This document shows positions 47,117-56,469 of a stretch of 56,602 nucleotides of DNA, piece by piece (position 1 is the stretch's first letter; the number at the start of each line of letters is the position of its first letter). The position numbers and the translations under genes were made by a program. This stretch comes from an uncultured Leptolyngbyaceae cyanobacterium (GTDB taxonomy: Bacteria; Cyanobacteriota; Cyanobacteriia; Leptolyngbyales; Leptolyngbyaceae), in contig CALIDI010000030.1 in the NCBI GenBank assembly GCA_938023035.1, positions 1-56,602 on the forward strand, read 5' to 3'. The notes under the pieces are model-generated. The model saw only the letters and a program-made list of their open reading frames with translations. It did no database searches and was not told where the DNA came from.

Positions 47117-47899
47117 ATGGCACGTTATTTGAAGGTGTTGAGATTATTTTGGGCTACGGCGATCGCCGCCGAATTGGAATATCGCCTCAACTTTGTATTG
47201 GCTGCCCTCAGCAGCTTGGGGGGGCTAATTGGTAGTCTGTTTAGCCTGTTTTTGTTTTATCGCACTGGTTATCACTTTCAAAGCTGGAGTTGGGAGCAGG
47301 CCCTGATCGTATTGGGTATTTTCACCCTTTTGCAGGGGTTTTCTGCAACTATTCTCGTCCCTAACCTGAATCGGATTGTGCACCATATTCAGCAGGGCAC
47401 ACTGGATTTTGTCTTGCTGAAGCCAATTAGTTCTCAATTTTGGCTGTCGGCTCACACCCTCTCCCCCTGGGGGATTCCAGATTTACTCTTTGGGTTGGGG
47501 GTCATTTTCTACGCTGGCGATCGCTTACAACTGACAATCAACCGCTATCTATGGGGCTTGTTGCCGCTCTTGTTTGGGTTTCTAATTCTTTATAGCCTCT
47601 GGTTTATGCTGGGGGCCATGAGTATCTGGTTTGTCAAAATTTATAATGTCACCGAAGTTTTGCGGGGCTTATTAGAAGCAGGCCGCTACCCCATCGCTGC
47701 CTACCCTACGGCTTATCGAATTTTCTTTACATTTGTGGTTCCTGTGGCTTTTCTCACCACGGTTCCAGCCGAAGCCATCTTAGGGCAAGGGGAATGGATT
47801 TGGGCGATCGCAGCGGCTTTCCTAGCCGTTAGCTTACTGTATGCTGCTGCTGCCTTTTGGCGCTTTGCCCTGCGGTTTTATACCAGTGCCTCTAGCTAG
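47117..47899 (+). CDS. ABC-2 family transporter permease
   Basis: The 260-residue product has six membrane segments (about 20-48, 58-80, 105-130, 140-165, 195-215 and 228-250) and reads as the ABC-2 type permease family (PF06182-like), with the short conserved LLKPISSQFW after the second segment. Such permeases act with an ATPase and often a second permease. These are often encoded next door, but neither is visible here, so the partners must be elsewhere. Start chosen at the ATG 47117; a GTG at 47105 is also in frame. Substrate unknown. Confidence 0.8.
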   Translation: MARYLKVLRLFWATAIAAELEYRLNFVLAALSSLGGLIGSLFSLFLFYRTGYHFQSWSWEQALIVLGIFTLLQGFSATILVPNLNRIVHHIQQGTLDFVLLKPISSQFWLSAHTLSPWGIPDLLFGLGVIFYAGDRLQLTINRYLWGLLPLLFGFLILYSLWFMLGAMSIWFVKIYNVTEVLRGLLEAGRYPIAAYPTAYRIFFTFVVPVAFLTTVPAEAILGQGEWIWAIAAAFLAVSLLYAAAAFWRFALRFYTSASS

Positions 47900-47922
47900 A
47901 GAACCAGGGCAAGTGAACCAGG

Positions 47923-48128
47923 GCATTAGTCTGGCTACCCTCAACCCTTTCTTGAATGCCCGTTAGGGCTATACTCCTCTTTCAGAATGGGAGAGGGACT
48001 TTGAGATGGCTCGACTCCTCTGCTCCTAGGTTGGGATCAGGGGCTGGAGAATGAGGGCCTGCAAAGGTGACATGCTCTCGATGAGGGCAACTTCGGCAAG
48101 TCTAGAGATTTTTGCCTTGCTGTACTAG
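47923..48128. repeat. Dispersed intergenic repeat, copy 2
   Basis: It matches copy 1 at 13038-13171 in ordered blocks (GGCATTAGTCTGGCT, TGAATGCCCGTTAGGGCTAT, GATGAGGGC, CTTGCTGTACTAG) and has about 70 bp more in the middle. It fills most of the spacer between the ABC permease and the convergent CCA-enzyme gene. Confidence 0.7.
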
Positions 48129-48202
48129 CCATTACAGTTGAGCGGGTGATGGGGGCAATGGGTAGGGGTGTTCTTCATTTTGAGTTTTGCATCTCTAAAT
48201 TT

Positions 48203-49558
48203 TTAATTTTTGGCTCCACTCTCGCTCTCAACTAGCTTGGCGGCATAGGAAAGGGCATCGGCAGCAGTGTGAATTCGGCCTTCGGCGCGGGCTAGTTGCA
48301 ACTCTGCCAGCAGTTGCCCAATCCGGGGGCCGGGGGGTAAGTTTAGCTCCTTCATCAGGGCTTGCCCCGTTAACACGGGTTGGGGGTGTGCAACCGGGTC
48401 ATTGAAGTTGGGATAACGCTTTAACATGGGTGCGATCGCCTCTAGGGGGGTTCCTCGAGCGATCGCCAGCGCTGCAACAGCAGGAAACGTATGACCTACC
48501 GCCTGAAAAAAGAGACATTGTTCGCGCAGAGAGAGCAGCAGTTGGGGCACCTCTGTGATCGCCTCGTTACGAACCGCTTGCTGCAATTGGGGCAAATAAC
48601 GCAGGATGGTTGTCACTGCCTGAATCTCATTGCGGCTATACTTCAGTCGTCGAAGCTGCACCTCAGCCGCAGTGACATCACTCCCCAAGAGGCAGGTGAG
48701 CCGTGCCAGTGTCAGCCAGTTACGAGTTGCCCCTGATGCTGGCCCTTCGCCTTTGGGTCTTCCTCCCCCTGATGCAGCAGACGCATCAGGTTTGCTGACT
48801 TGGCGGAGAGGGCTGATCAGCATCTGATAAAAATCAGGGAGGGTTTCTTGGAGCACTCGGGCCGTTCGGTCAACGGCTGCCACAAGTGCCATGTCTGCGG
48901 CTGTGGCATGGGCAAACCAATCTTGCAACAAGCCATCTTCCCAGGCCGCCTGAAGCCAGAATGTACCCCGATCTGTACTAATCAAGTAATTAATTTCTGA
49001 CTGAATGCGCTCCGCTGCAATTTGGCCTAAAAGCGGAGCTAAGCGTCGAATTTCCTGGCGAGTGGCTGGCTCAACATTAAAACCAAGCTGGGCGGCTTGG
49101 CGATAGGCCCGCAGCAGTCGCAGGGGGTCTTCTGCTAAATTGGCCGGAGACACCATGCGCAAGGTGCGCTGTTGCAAGTCACGGCAGCCTTGGAGCGGAT
49201 CAATGACGCGATCGCAGTGGGGGTCATAGGCAATCGCATTCACTGTAAAGTCTCGCCGTTGTAAATCTTCTTCTAAGCTATTCCCGACCTGCTCGGCAAA
49301 ATCGGCTGTGCCACGCTCAAACACCACACGGGCGATATGGCGTTCAGCATCCAACAGCACGTAACCCGCCTTGTAGTGATGGGCGATCGCCTGAGCTGTT
49401 GCCACTGCCCCCTCTGGCAATACAAAGTCAAGGTCGAGGTAGTCTCCCACACGCCCCAACAGGGCATCTCGCACACTCCCCCCCACCAGACACGCTGAAG
49501 CTGGTAGCCACTCTAGCCCAAACAGCCAAGTTTGAGGCGACAGCGCCGACGAGGTCAT
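48203..49558 (-). CDS. CCA tRNA nucleotidyltransferase / poly(A) polymerase family protein
   Basis: This class II nucleotidyltransferase adds CCA (or only A or CC) to tRNA 3' ends, needed here because none of the three tRNA genes in the window encodes CCA. The 451-residue product has VGGSVRDALLGR and DLDFVLP (catalytic carboxylates), RRDFTVNAIAYD, and DPLRLLRAYRQAAQLGF, then a helical body. Start at ATG 49558. Residues ~260-275 (GGGRPKGEGPASGA) look like a translated repeat with a nearby perfect hairpin (see findings). Cyanobacteria can split CC- and A-adding activities between two enzymes, so the exact product is open. Confidence 0.88.
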   Translation of the reverse strand: MTSSALSPQTWLFGLEWLPASACLVGGSVRDALLGRVGDYLDLDFVLPEGAVATAQAIAHHYKAGYVLLDAERHIARVVFERGTADFAEQVGNSLEEDLQRRDFTVNAIAYDPHCDRVIDPLQGCRDLQQRTLRMVSPANLAEDPLRLLRAYRQAAQLGFNVEPATRQEIRRLAPLLGQIAAERIQSEINYLISTDRGTFWLQAAWEDGLLQDWFAHATAADMALVAAVDRTARVLQETLPDFYQMLISPLRQVSKPDASAASGGGRPKGEGPASGATRNWLTLARLTCLLGSDVTAAEVQLRRLKYSRNEIQAVTTILRYLPQLQQAVRNEAITEVPQLLLSLREQCLFFQAVGHTFPAVAALAIARGTPLEAIAPMLKRYPNFNDPVAHPQPVLTGQALMKELNLPPGPRIGQLLAELQLARAEGRIHTAADALSYAAKLVESESGAKN

Positions 49559-49806
49559 ACTGAAAAATGCCAGAAAAGGTCTGTTAAAGGTCAAATAATG
49601 CGAATCCGATAGTCCTTTCATTACCATGCCGTTAATCAATGGGTCAGCGCAAGACTGGGGGTATCTGAGTAGACGAGACAAATTGTCAACCCGCCCCTTG
49701 CAATGAAAATTAAGCCGACCAAGGGCTGAATATTTTGTACGCCTGCGCTAGATTAGCAGAAAGCAAGCCATTTCTGCTGAGTCCCCTAAAAATGGGAGGT
49801 TCTTCC

Positions 49807-50055
49807 ATGTGTGTCTGTGTTAATTGCCTCTATGTGGATCGTTGCACCACTTATCACGCTGTTGAGACTCAGCATCAGCAACCGCACTTAACAGAAACCC
49901 CTGACTTTGAGGCCACTGAACCCACTATTAACGTTAACATCCGCACCTGTGGAGAGGAAATTGAGATGGAGTGGGATGTCGTTGGTTGTGCTAGTTTCAC
50001 GGCGGATATGGGCAGATGGTCACGCCTGCGTCCAGGAGAGTTAGTGCCAACCTGA
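49807..50055 (+). CDS. ycf34: Ycf34 family protein
   Basis: The 82-residue product starts MCVCVNCLYVDRCTTYHAVE (ATG at 49807), with the four cysteines of the family's Fe-S site, and continues with the highly conserved NVNIRTCGEEIEMEWDVVGC and a final LRPGELVPT. Ycf34 is a cyanobacterial and plastid protein that binds an iron-sulfur cluster and has been linked to photosynthetic electron flow control. The open frame reaches 49735 upstream, but that part has no likeness. Divergent from the CCA-enzyme gene. Confidence 0.95.
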   Translation: MCVCVNCLYVDRCTTYHAVETQHQQPHLTETPDFEATEPTINVNIRTCGEEIEMEWDVVGCASFTADMGRWSRLRPGELVPT

Positions 50056-50194
50056 TTGAAACGGGTGAATTTGGCGCTGATAGAGCATTTGAGATGAATC
50101 AGTTGAACAAGGTGTCCTCCTATCCTTGAGAGATGGATTCAAAAGATGGCGATCGCTGACGATTGGCCGACCTTCAGAAAAACTGTAGGGGTCG

Positions 50195-52042
50195 CTAGTT
50201 CTGGCGGAGAGGAATCTCGATGATAAACTGGGTGCCTTGATCGGGCGCGGTTTGATAACTCAAGCGTCCGCCATGGCGCTCGGTGATAATCTGGTAGCTA
50301 ATAGACAAGCCCATCCCAGTGCCCTTGCCAATAGGCTTGGTAGTAAAGAAGGGATCAAACAGGCGAGACTGCACCGTCTCCGGAATGCCTCTACCATTGT
50401 CTGCAATGCAAACCCTGATCCACTTCTGCTCGGTGATCTCAGTTTGAATCAGGATTTTACTGGGGTTTTGCCGCATTGCTTCTACTGTGCGATGTTCATC
50501 TCTTTCTTCCAGCGCATCTAAGGCATTGCTGAGAATATTCATAAACACCTGGTTGAGCTGCCCGGCATAACATTCTACCAGTGGTAACTTGCCATATTTT
50601 TTGACAATTTCCACCGCTGGCCGGTTTCCCTTTGCCCTAATCCGGCTTTGCAGAATCATCAATGTGCTATCAATGCCTTCATGGATATCGACGGCTTTGT
50701 ACTCCGCTTCATCCATACGGGAGAAAGTACGGAGGGATGCCACTATTTTTTGAATCCGCTCAGCTCCTAATTTCATGGAAGCCAGCACTTTGGGTAGATC
50801 GGTCATCACAAAATCTAGGTCAATGGCTTCGAGGGTCGCTTGAATCTCAGGGTGCGTCGTTGGGTGATGCTGACGATAGAGATTAATCAGGTGAAGCAAA
50901 TCGCTAACGTAAGCATGAGCATGGCTTAAATTGCCATAGATAAAGTTGACCGGATTGTTGATTTCATGGGCGACTCCTGCTACTAACTGCCCTAGGGAAG
51001 ACATTTTCTCACTTTGTACCAGTTGTGCCTGGGTATGTTGTAGCTCAAATAAGGCGGCTTGCAGGTCAGCAGCCTGTTGCCGCAATTGGGCTTCGGCTCG
51101 TTTGCGATCGCTAATGCTCAAACCCGCTCCCCGAAAACCGATCACAGCACCGTGGTCATCCAGCAGAGGAACCCCATTGACCTCTTCCCAAACGATTTCA
51201 CCCGTCGGAGTCAGGTCGCGCAACTCTAACTTAAAGGGGCTTTTGCAAGTAGAGGCAAGCTGCAAGGCTTCATTTACCTGGCCAATATCATCAGGATGCA
51301 GAAAATCCAGAAGCGATCGCCCTAATAGCTGATCGGGTTCATAGCCTTTGACGTGTTTTACCTTATCTGTGACAAACGTATATTTTCCTTCAGCGTTAAT
51401 CTCCCAAATGTATTCACCAGCGGCTTCGCTAATATCACGAAAGCGCTGCTCACTTTGACGCAGAGCCATCTCCGCCTTAATCCGATCACTAATATCTGTG
51501 GACGTGACCACTAACTGATAGATTTGCTGATGGGCATCCCGCAGCGGGGTTACACTCTGCAACCACCAGGATGGCTCATCTAAATGATCAAAGCGTTCTT
51601 CAAACTGTAAAGTTCTACCTGCTTGAATGCACTGGCGATAGCGCTCTAGGTAGGAGCTTGCCTGCTCACCTAGGGCAACCGAAACCGTTTGGCCCAGCAA
51701 ATCGGCAAATGGGAGAGGACTGCTGCGCTCCATGGCAGGATTGCCGACAATAAACCGAAAATCTTCCCCTTGATTGAGCACTTCCAGCACAAAAATGCCA
51801 TAGTCTACCCCGTTCCAAATACTTTGTAAAAAGCCGGGTTGTTGCCAGAGAGGTAGCGCCGCCTGAACGGAAAAACCTGGATACTCCCCTTCGTCGAGAG
51901 CCGGAATATCGACAAATCCGGCTGGGGGATGAGAAATATCAGGAACAGTCAAACATCGGGTCAGGGCCGCAACCTGATTTTTGAGTTCTGCATTTTGCCG
52001 ACGTAGAGCATCTAATTCTTGCTGCAGCAGTGATTCTGACAT
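50195..52042 (-). CDS. PAS-domain sensor histidine kinase
   Basis: This 615-residue cytosolic kinase has an N-terminal coiled coil (about 1-32) and PAS domains at about 75-190 and 200-325 (with NAEGKYTFVTDKVKHVKGYE and ISDRKRAEAQL as PAC end). A second coiled coil follows, then HisKA with VAGVAHEINNPVNF (phosphorylated His), and HATPase with the N box ILSNALDAL, G1 DNGRGIPE and G2 GTGMGLSISYQI. No membrane segment is visible, so it likely senses an internal signal. No response regulator is adjacent, so the partner is elsewhere. Ligand of the PAS domains unknown. Confidence 0.93.
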   Translation of the reverse strand: MSESLLQQELDALRRQNAELKNQVAALTRCLTVPDISHPPAGFVDIPALDEGEYPGFSVQAALPLWQQPGFLQSIWNGVDYGIFVLEVLNQGEDFRFIVGNPAMERSSPLPFADLLGQTVSVALGEQASSYLERYRQCIQAGRTLQFEERFDHLDEPSWWLQSVTPLRDAHQQIYQLVVTSTDISDRIKAEMALRQSEQRFRDISEAAGEYIWEINAEGKYTFVTDKVKHVKGYEPDQLLGRSLLDFLHPDDIGQVNEALQLASTCKSPFKLELRDLTPTGEIVWEEVNGVPLLDDHGAVIGFRGAGLSISDRKRAEAQLRQQAADLQAALFELQHTQAQLVQSEKMSSLGQLVAGVAHEINNPVNFIYGNLSHAHAYVSDLLHLINLYRQHHPTTHPEIQATLEAIDLDFVMTDLPKVLASMKLGAERIQKIVASLRTFSRMDEAEYKAVDIHEGIDSTLMILQSRIRAKGNRPAVEIVKKYGKLPLVECYAGQLNQVFMNILSNALDALEERDEHRTVEAMRQNPSKILIQTEITEQKWIRVCIADNGRGIPETVQSRLFDPFFTTKPIGKGTGMGLSISYQIITERHGGRLSYQTAPDQGTQFIIEIPLRQN

Positions 52043-52522
52043 AAGCGCTGGAATAACCCCCTAGCAAACAATACATCAGGACAATGGCTCAAAGCTTGGG
52101 GCGTAACCAAAGAGCGATCGCCCCCTGGTTAGCCACTGGCCACACTGGCATCTGGTTGCTCCGTCAGCAGGGTCTCACATCTGAGCAAATTCTTCTCCCT
52201 GACAGGGTGGGTTTGTCCCATTTTGGGCTAGAACGCTGATGTCCTGAGTCCAAATCCTGCCATTAGTTTGCCCAAATCTCATAAAAACCAGCTACCCAGA
52301 GTCCCAGCAAAATGGATTTGAGGAATGCTTGAAAGCGCCGAAATCCACTTCATCGGTACGGCTATCGCCACCTAATTGAGGACGAGGTGCAGGGGGAAAC
52401 CCTCTAGCTGTTCTTCCCTCTCCCTAACCTCTAATGTACCAAGTGTACCAAGTAACCTGGTGATAGCTGTAAAAAACTGGATAAGTCAGCTTCTAAGACC
52501 TTCTGAAGAATTGCCTGATGGA
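52043..52522. other. Spacer between the histidine kinase and the carotenoid oxygenase
   Basis: About 480 bp with the kinase promoter region and the end of the oxygenase transcript. It has a short direct repeat of GTACCAAGT near 52437-52457. No gene is supported. Confidence 0.4.
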
Positions 52523-54010
52523 TTAGCTCAGAAAGCATTGGGAGGTAAAGCTACCATGTAACCCGTAGGGCACATGGTGTTTAAGATGAAGTTGAGCCAC
52601 CGGTTGACTCAAATCGGCTGCATCTAAAATCACCAGGTCAGAGGCATCACGAGCCGCATCAAACACCAGCGTCAGGAGCCAGCCATCGTCTTCAGCATTC
52701 CCCCGGGGATGGGGCACAAACACAGGTTCACTGACGTACCCACGGGGTGCTGCCGACCAAAGGTCGCGATCGCCCGTTTGCAGATCCCATTTAACAATTG
52801 CCTGATGGGGAGCATTTCCTTGAGGCGCGTGGGCCGCCGCCAAGTAAACGTAGCGGTACTCCCGCCCAACCCATTGGGGATGCACTGTAGGAAATTCACA
52901 GCAGCGAGAATCCAGCAATTGCTGTTGCACGATGCCAGTCTTCAGGTTCAGGACAAAACGCCAGAGTTGCCCTGGGGCGAGCGCCGCAAAATTGGTCTGG
53001 CGAAAATCGCCCTCAGGATCCACAGCAGGTAAATCGGCATAGCAAACAGAATCTATCACCAACTCATCCCCTCGTTCAAAGGCATTAGCATGGTGAAACA
53101 CAAAACCAGCTTTGGCCTCTAGAATGCGTGGAGTTGCTCTGGGCTGCTGCCGATCCACCACAATGATTTGAGTCAGTTGCTGAGCACGAAAGGTAATACA
53201 TTCCCCGGCAGAACGTAGCCCCAGCAAAAAAGGCACGGGATTAAAACTAACCGGATTCTGGAAAAAAATGGCGTAGCGCGGCGTTATCACAAAATCATGG
53301 ATGAAGGCAAAACCCGGTACCGAGTGGGCATACTGGCGAACTGGTTTACCATCAGGGGTAAACTCGTAAAGAGTGATCGTCGAAGATAAGCCCGTTTTAA
53401 TCGCAAAGTTTACCAGTACCGCTTGTCCACCATCCTGGAGAGAGGCCGGGTCAATGCGGGGATGAGCCGAAAAGGGCGCACCCGCTGGGAGTAAGCCATC
53501 TAAATCCTCCAGGCCTAGGGTCTCCAGGGTCGCAGGATCGAGCCGATAGGGTTCTGCTGCTTCCCAAAGAGCCAACAACTTGCCACCCCAGTAAATTACA
53601 TTGGTGTTCGCAATATTTTTCAGCTTTAGATCCAGGGCATTCGCCAGCCAGCCCCCTGGCTTATCGGTGCCAAACACACCGCGATAGAGAATTTTTCCGG
53701 CCTGCTGCTCGGCTCGATAGCCCTCAGTTTGCACGTAGCGATTGCGAAAGTGAGCTGTGCCGCGATCAAATGTTACGGCACAAATCATGCCATCCCCATC
53801 AAAGGGGTGGTGAATCCGTTGACCATTCACATCCAGCAAACCAGGGCCATTGCGAAACAGGGTTCCCTTCAAAGCGGTAGGAATCTCTCCGGTTACCGCA
53901 TCTATCCAATAATCAAATTCTTGCTTGAGTGAGCGATAACCCCGCTGCCAGTCGGCCCGGTTGTAGGAAACAGAATGTGAAGTCGATTGGGTTGGTGACG
54001 CAGCTTGCAT
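52523..54010 (-). CDS. Carotenoid cleavage oxygenase (RPE65/ACO family)
   Basis: A non-heme iron dioxygenase that cleaves carotenoids or apocarotenoids, in cyanobacteria usually giving retinal or related aldehydes. The 495-residue product has the propeller signatures RNGPGLLDVNG and HPFDGDGM. The four expected iron His ligands are in AHPRIDP, FIHDFVI, FHHANAFE and GLHGSF near the C-terminus. I chose the ATG at 54010; the open frame reaches 54055, overlapping the upstream MFS gene, without likeness. The stop of the MFS gene is 10 nt before this ATG, so the two are almost certainly one transcript. Confidence 0.9.
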   Translation of the reverse strand: MQAASPTQSTSHSVSYNRADWQRGYRSLKQEFDYWIDAVTGEIPTALKGTLFRNGPGLLDVNGQRIHHPFDGDGMICAVTFDRGTAHFRNRYVQTEGYRAEQQAGKILYRGVFGTDKPGGWLANALDLKLKNIANTNVIYWGGKLLALWEAAEPYRLDPATLETLGLEDLDGLLPAGAPFSAHPRIDPASLQDGGQAVLVNFAIKTGLSSTITLYEFTPDGKPVRQYAHSVPGFAFIHDFVITPRYAIFFQNPVSFNPVPFLLGLRSAGECITFRAQQLTQIIVVDRQQPRATPRILEAKAGFVFHHANAFERGDELVIDSVCYADLPAVDPEGDFRQTNFAALAPGQLWRFVLNLKTGIVQQQLLDSRCCEFPTVHPQWVGREYRYVYLAAAHAPQGNAPHQAIVKWDLQTGDRDLWSAAPRGYVSEPVFVPHPRGNAEDDGWLLTLVFDAARDASDLVILDAADLSQPVAQLHLKHHVPYGLHGSFTSQCFLS

Positions 54011-54020
54011 AGAAGATGAT

Positions 54021-55478
54021 TTACTCGATGGGTTCTTTAACAGGAGCCGGGGCATGCATTAATTCATCGACTAGATCGGGCAAAAAGGGCTGCCCCAAGT
54101 GTTTGCTCGCCGAGGGGTCTGGCTCGATTGCGGGTAAGGGATGCAGGCTGCCAGCCCCTTCATGGTCAGGGGGGGTATCGGTCGCCGCAGGCAGCCAACT
54201 GAGTAATGGCAACGGTAGTAGGGTCGAGAGATTAGTGATGACCACCAGCAGAGCCAAATTGTCAAAGTTGGTTTCTGTAACCCCCAGCCACTGGGTTAAG
54301 AGTGCCCCTGACTCGTAGGAGACTAAACCCGCTAAATTCACAATCGACATCAGCAGGGCAAACAGGGTCGCCTCCACCCCTGGGGGACAGAGGCGTGCTG
54401 CTAGAACCAACACAGGCATAAAAGCAATCTGCCCCATCACGGTTAGGATCAGGCTATCTCCTAAGCTAAACCAGCGATCATCAATGCCTAAGCTACGGTT
54501 GGTATGGGTGACCAGTAGCAGGGTGGTCAGGCCCAAGACGGCAGAAATCACCGTGGACCAGCCAAAAATTGTGCGAAAGGGAACAGTACGCAGAAATCGT
54601 TGAAAAAGCCAGGTGCCTCCGAGGGCCGCTAGGCTGGTCACCAGTCGGACGCGGCCCAAAAACTCTGGCTCAAAACCCAACTCGTTGGTAGTAAAGAAAA
54701 AGAAGGCTGACTCCGAGGTGGGCATCATCTGCCAAATAAACAAGAAGGCTGTTGGCAGCCAGATACTTTTTTGGGAAACAGCCTGTTTCAACTGTCCGAG
54801 TTGTTTGGTGACAACACTCCAATTGGGTTTTGCCGCCAGAGGGTCTTCAGCAATCAACCAGGCTACCAGGGACACAATCAGCGGAAAGATTGCTGTAATC
54901 GCAAACACAGTACGGGTACTGAAATGCTCTAGTAGGGAGCCGCTAAAGTAGGCGGTGATGATGCCTCCCACTGCCGAAGCTCCCCAACAAAGGGATTGCA
55001 GCGAACCAGCATCACCTTGGGATTCGGCCCGCGCCCGCTCGACCACCAATGAATCGACAATGACATCGCTAAAGGCAACGGATAAGGAACTGAGGGCGAT
55101 CGCGGCAGTAGCCATCCAGGGGGTTTGCACTACCGTTGCCATCGCTAACCAGGAAAAGGCCCCCAAAAAGCCAGACAAAATCAAATAGGGGCGACGGCGA
55201 TAGCCAAAAATAGGCAGCCCATCTGAGACGAAGCCAAACAGGGGCTTTACCATCCAGGGTAAAGCCGCTACCCCCACTAGCGCCGACACCTCCGCTGGAC
55301 TCAAGCCCAAATCGTCCTTCAGAAAAAAGCTGACGGCTAATCGGGCTAGGCCCAAAATGCCTTGAACAAAGTAGACCAGCAGAATCGCAATCAGCTCTGT
55401 GGTTGGTTCGTTGCCGAAGAATACTTTTTCGGTAACCGATGCCTTGAACCGTTCTAGGCTTGGGGAAGAAACAATCAT
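54021..55478 (-). CDS. Folate/biopterin (BT1) family MFS transporter
   Basis: This 485-residue membrane protein of about twelve helices belongs to the BT1 group of the major facilitator superfamily. It has the family start YFVQGILGLARLAVSFFLKD, then LPWMVKPLFGFVSDGLPIFGYRRRPYL (motif A area, here cited for GFVSDGLPIFGYRRR), DVIVDSLVVERAR and a Pro/Asp-rich cytosolic tail. Cyanobacterial and plastid members move folates or pterins, but substrates of most paralogues are untested. It sits directly before the carotenoid oxygenase gene. Confidence 0.88.
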   Translation of the reverse strand: MIVSSPSLERFKASVTEKVFFGNEPTTELIAILLVYFVQGILGLARLAVSFFLKDDLGLSPAEVSALVGVAALPWMVKPLFGFVSDGLPIFGYRRRPYLILSGFLGAFSWLAMATVVQTPWMATAAIALSSLSVAFSDVIVDSLVVERARAESQGDAGSLQSLCWGASAVGGIITAYFSGSLLEHFSTRTVFAITAIFPLIVSLVAWLIAEDPLAAKPNWSVVTKQLGQLKQAVSQKSIWLPTAFLFIWQMMPTSESAFFFFTTNELGFEPEFLGRVRLVTSLAALGGTWLFQRFLRTVPFRTIFGWSTVISAVLGLTTLLLVTHTNRSLGIDDRWFSLGDSLILTVMGQIAFMPVLVLAARLCPPGVEATLFALLMSIVNLAGLVSYESGALLTQWLGVTETNFDNLALLVVITNLSTLLPLPLLSWLPAATDTPPDHEGAGSLHPLPAIEPDPSASKHLGQPFLPDLVDELMHAPAPVKEPIE

Positions 55479-56292
55479 TGATGGTTGTTAACAATCTGTT
55501 ACTCAATAGTCTCTATGATAGCCTCTTGCCTAAGCTGCATTGTGGAATACCTTATTTTTGATTACTCTCTCTCGGCAGAGTCTACTGTCTTAGAGTTTGC
55601 ACTTGGAGTGGGCTTGTCAAACGATTTGAGATTTGACGTTGCTGAATCTGGATAGGAATCACCCTATCCCCCCTACTCTCGCCGTCTCCCATCGGGCAAG
55701 GGAACAAAAATATCTTGCTCCTTTCTCCCAGGAGAGAAAGATATATCCTAACAGGCAGGCAAGAAAGGCGATGGGGCAAGTCATCCTTTCGTTAGGCAAT
55801 ATCTGAGATTTTAGATTGTAAAAACTCCACAGCGCCAGGTGCTCAAACCAGTATCTACAGTCTGTAGGTACGGCCTTCTTAAGGGGGTGTTTGAAGAGTG
55901 TCTGGTGGTTTTAGTGGTCAGGGCTACCAGGAGATAGGCTTCTAAAACCTTCTCTAAGGAGACCTCAAAGGAGAAGAGCAAAGGGGATGACCCCTTACAG
56001 ATGGCGTTAGGATGGATACAGTTAACCCATCTGGTTGTTTGGGAGCATGACTGCTCCAGTTAGACAAGCCAGATCGCGGCTATTTTTGTTTTGCTAAATA
56101 CTGCCAATGCTCAATTTTAGGAATCTCAGCAGGGTTGAAAGGTGCGACTTTTTGCCTAAAAAGCTCCTCCTAGCTAGGGGCTGTTCTGGTTCGCTACTAA
56201 TCCCACGCCTTCACGTCAAATGGCTCCATCAGTTCAACGTCAGCAAGCTAGTGGGAACCAACAAAACCAGCCATCAACTCACTCATTAAGAA
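55479..56292. other. 814-bp spacer without recognisable genes
   Basis: It holds the MFS promoter region and two small hairpins (GGAGCA-TGAC-TGCTCC around 56042-56057 and a TTTCTCC/GGAGAGAAA form around 55720-55740). No open frame has family likeness. Confidence 0.4.
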
Positions 56293-56381
56293 CGGAGAGA
56301 GAGGGATTCGAACCCTCGGTACGACCTAAATCGTACAACAGATTAGCAATCTGCCGCTTTCGACCACTCAGCCACCTCTCC
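56293..56381 (-). tRNA. trnS: tRNA-Ser (anticodon GCT)
   Basis: On the minus strand GGAGAGG pairs with TCTCTCC (one G-T). The anticodon arm is CAGAT-TGCTA-ATCTG-like with anticodon GCT, a long variable arm GTACGATTTAGGTCGTAC follows, and the T arm is GAGGGTTCGAATCCCTC. The discriminator is G and no CCA is encoded. Confidence 0.97.
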
Positions 56382-56469
56382 TGGCACTGGAACCCAATAA
56401 TAACAGATCTACACCACCCTAGTGCAACGAGGTAGACCGACTCCGGGAAATCTTGCTTAGAAACGTGGA

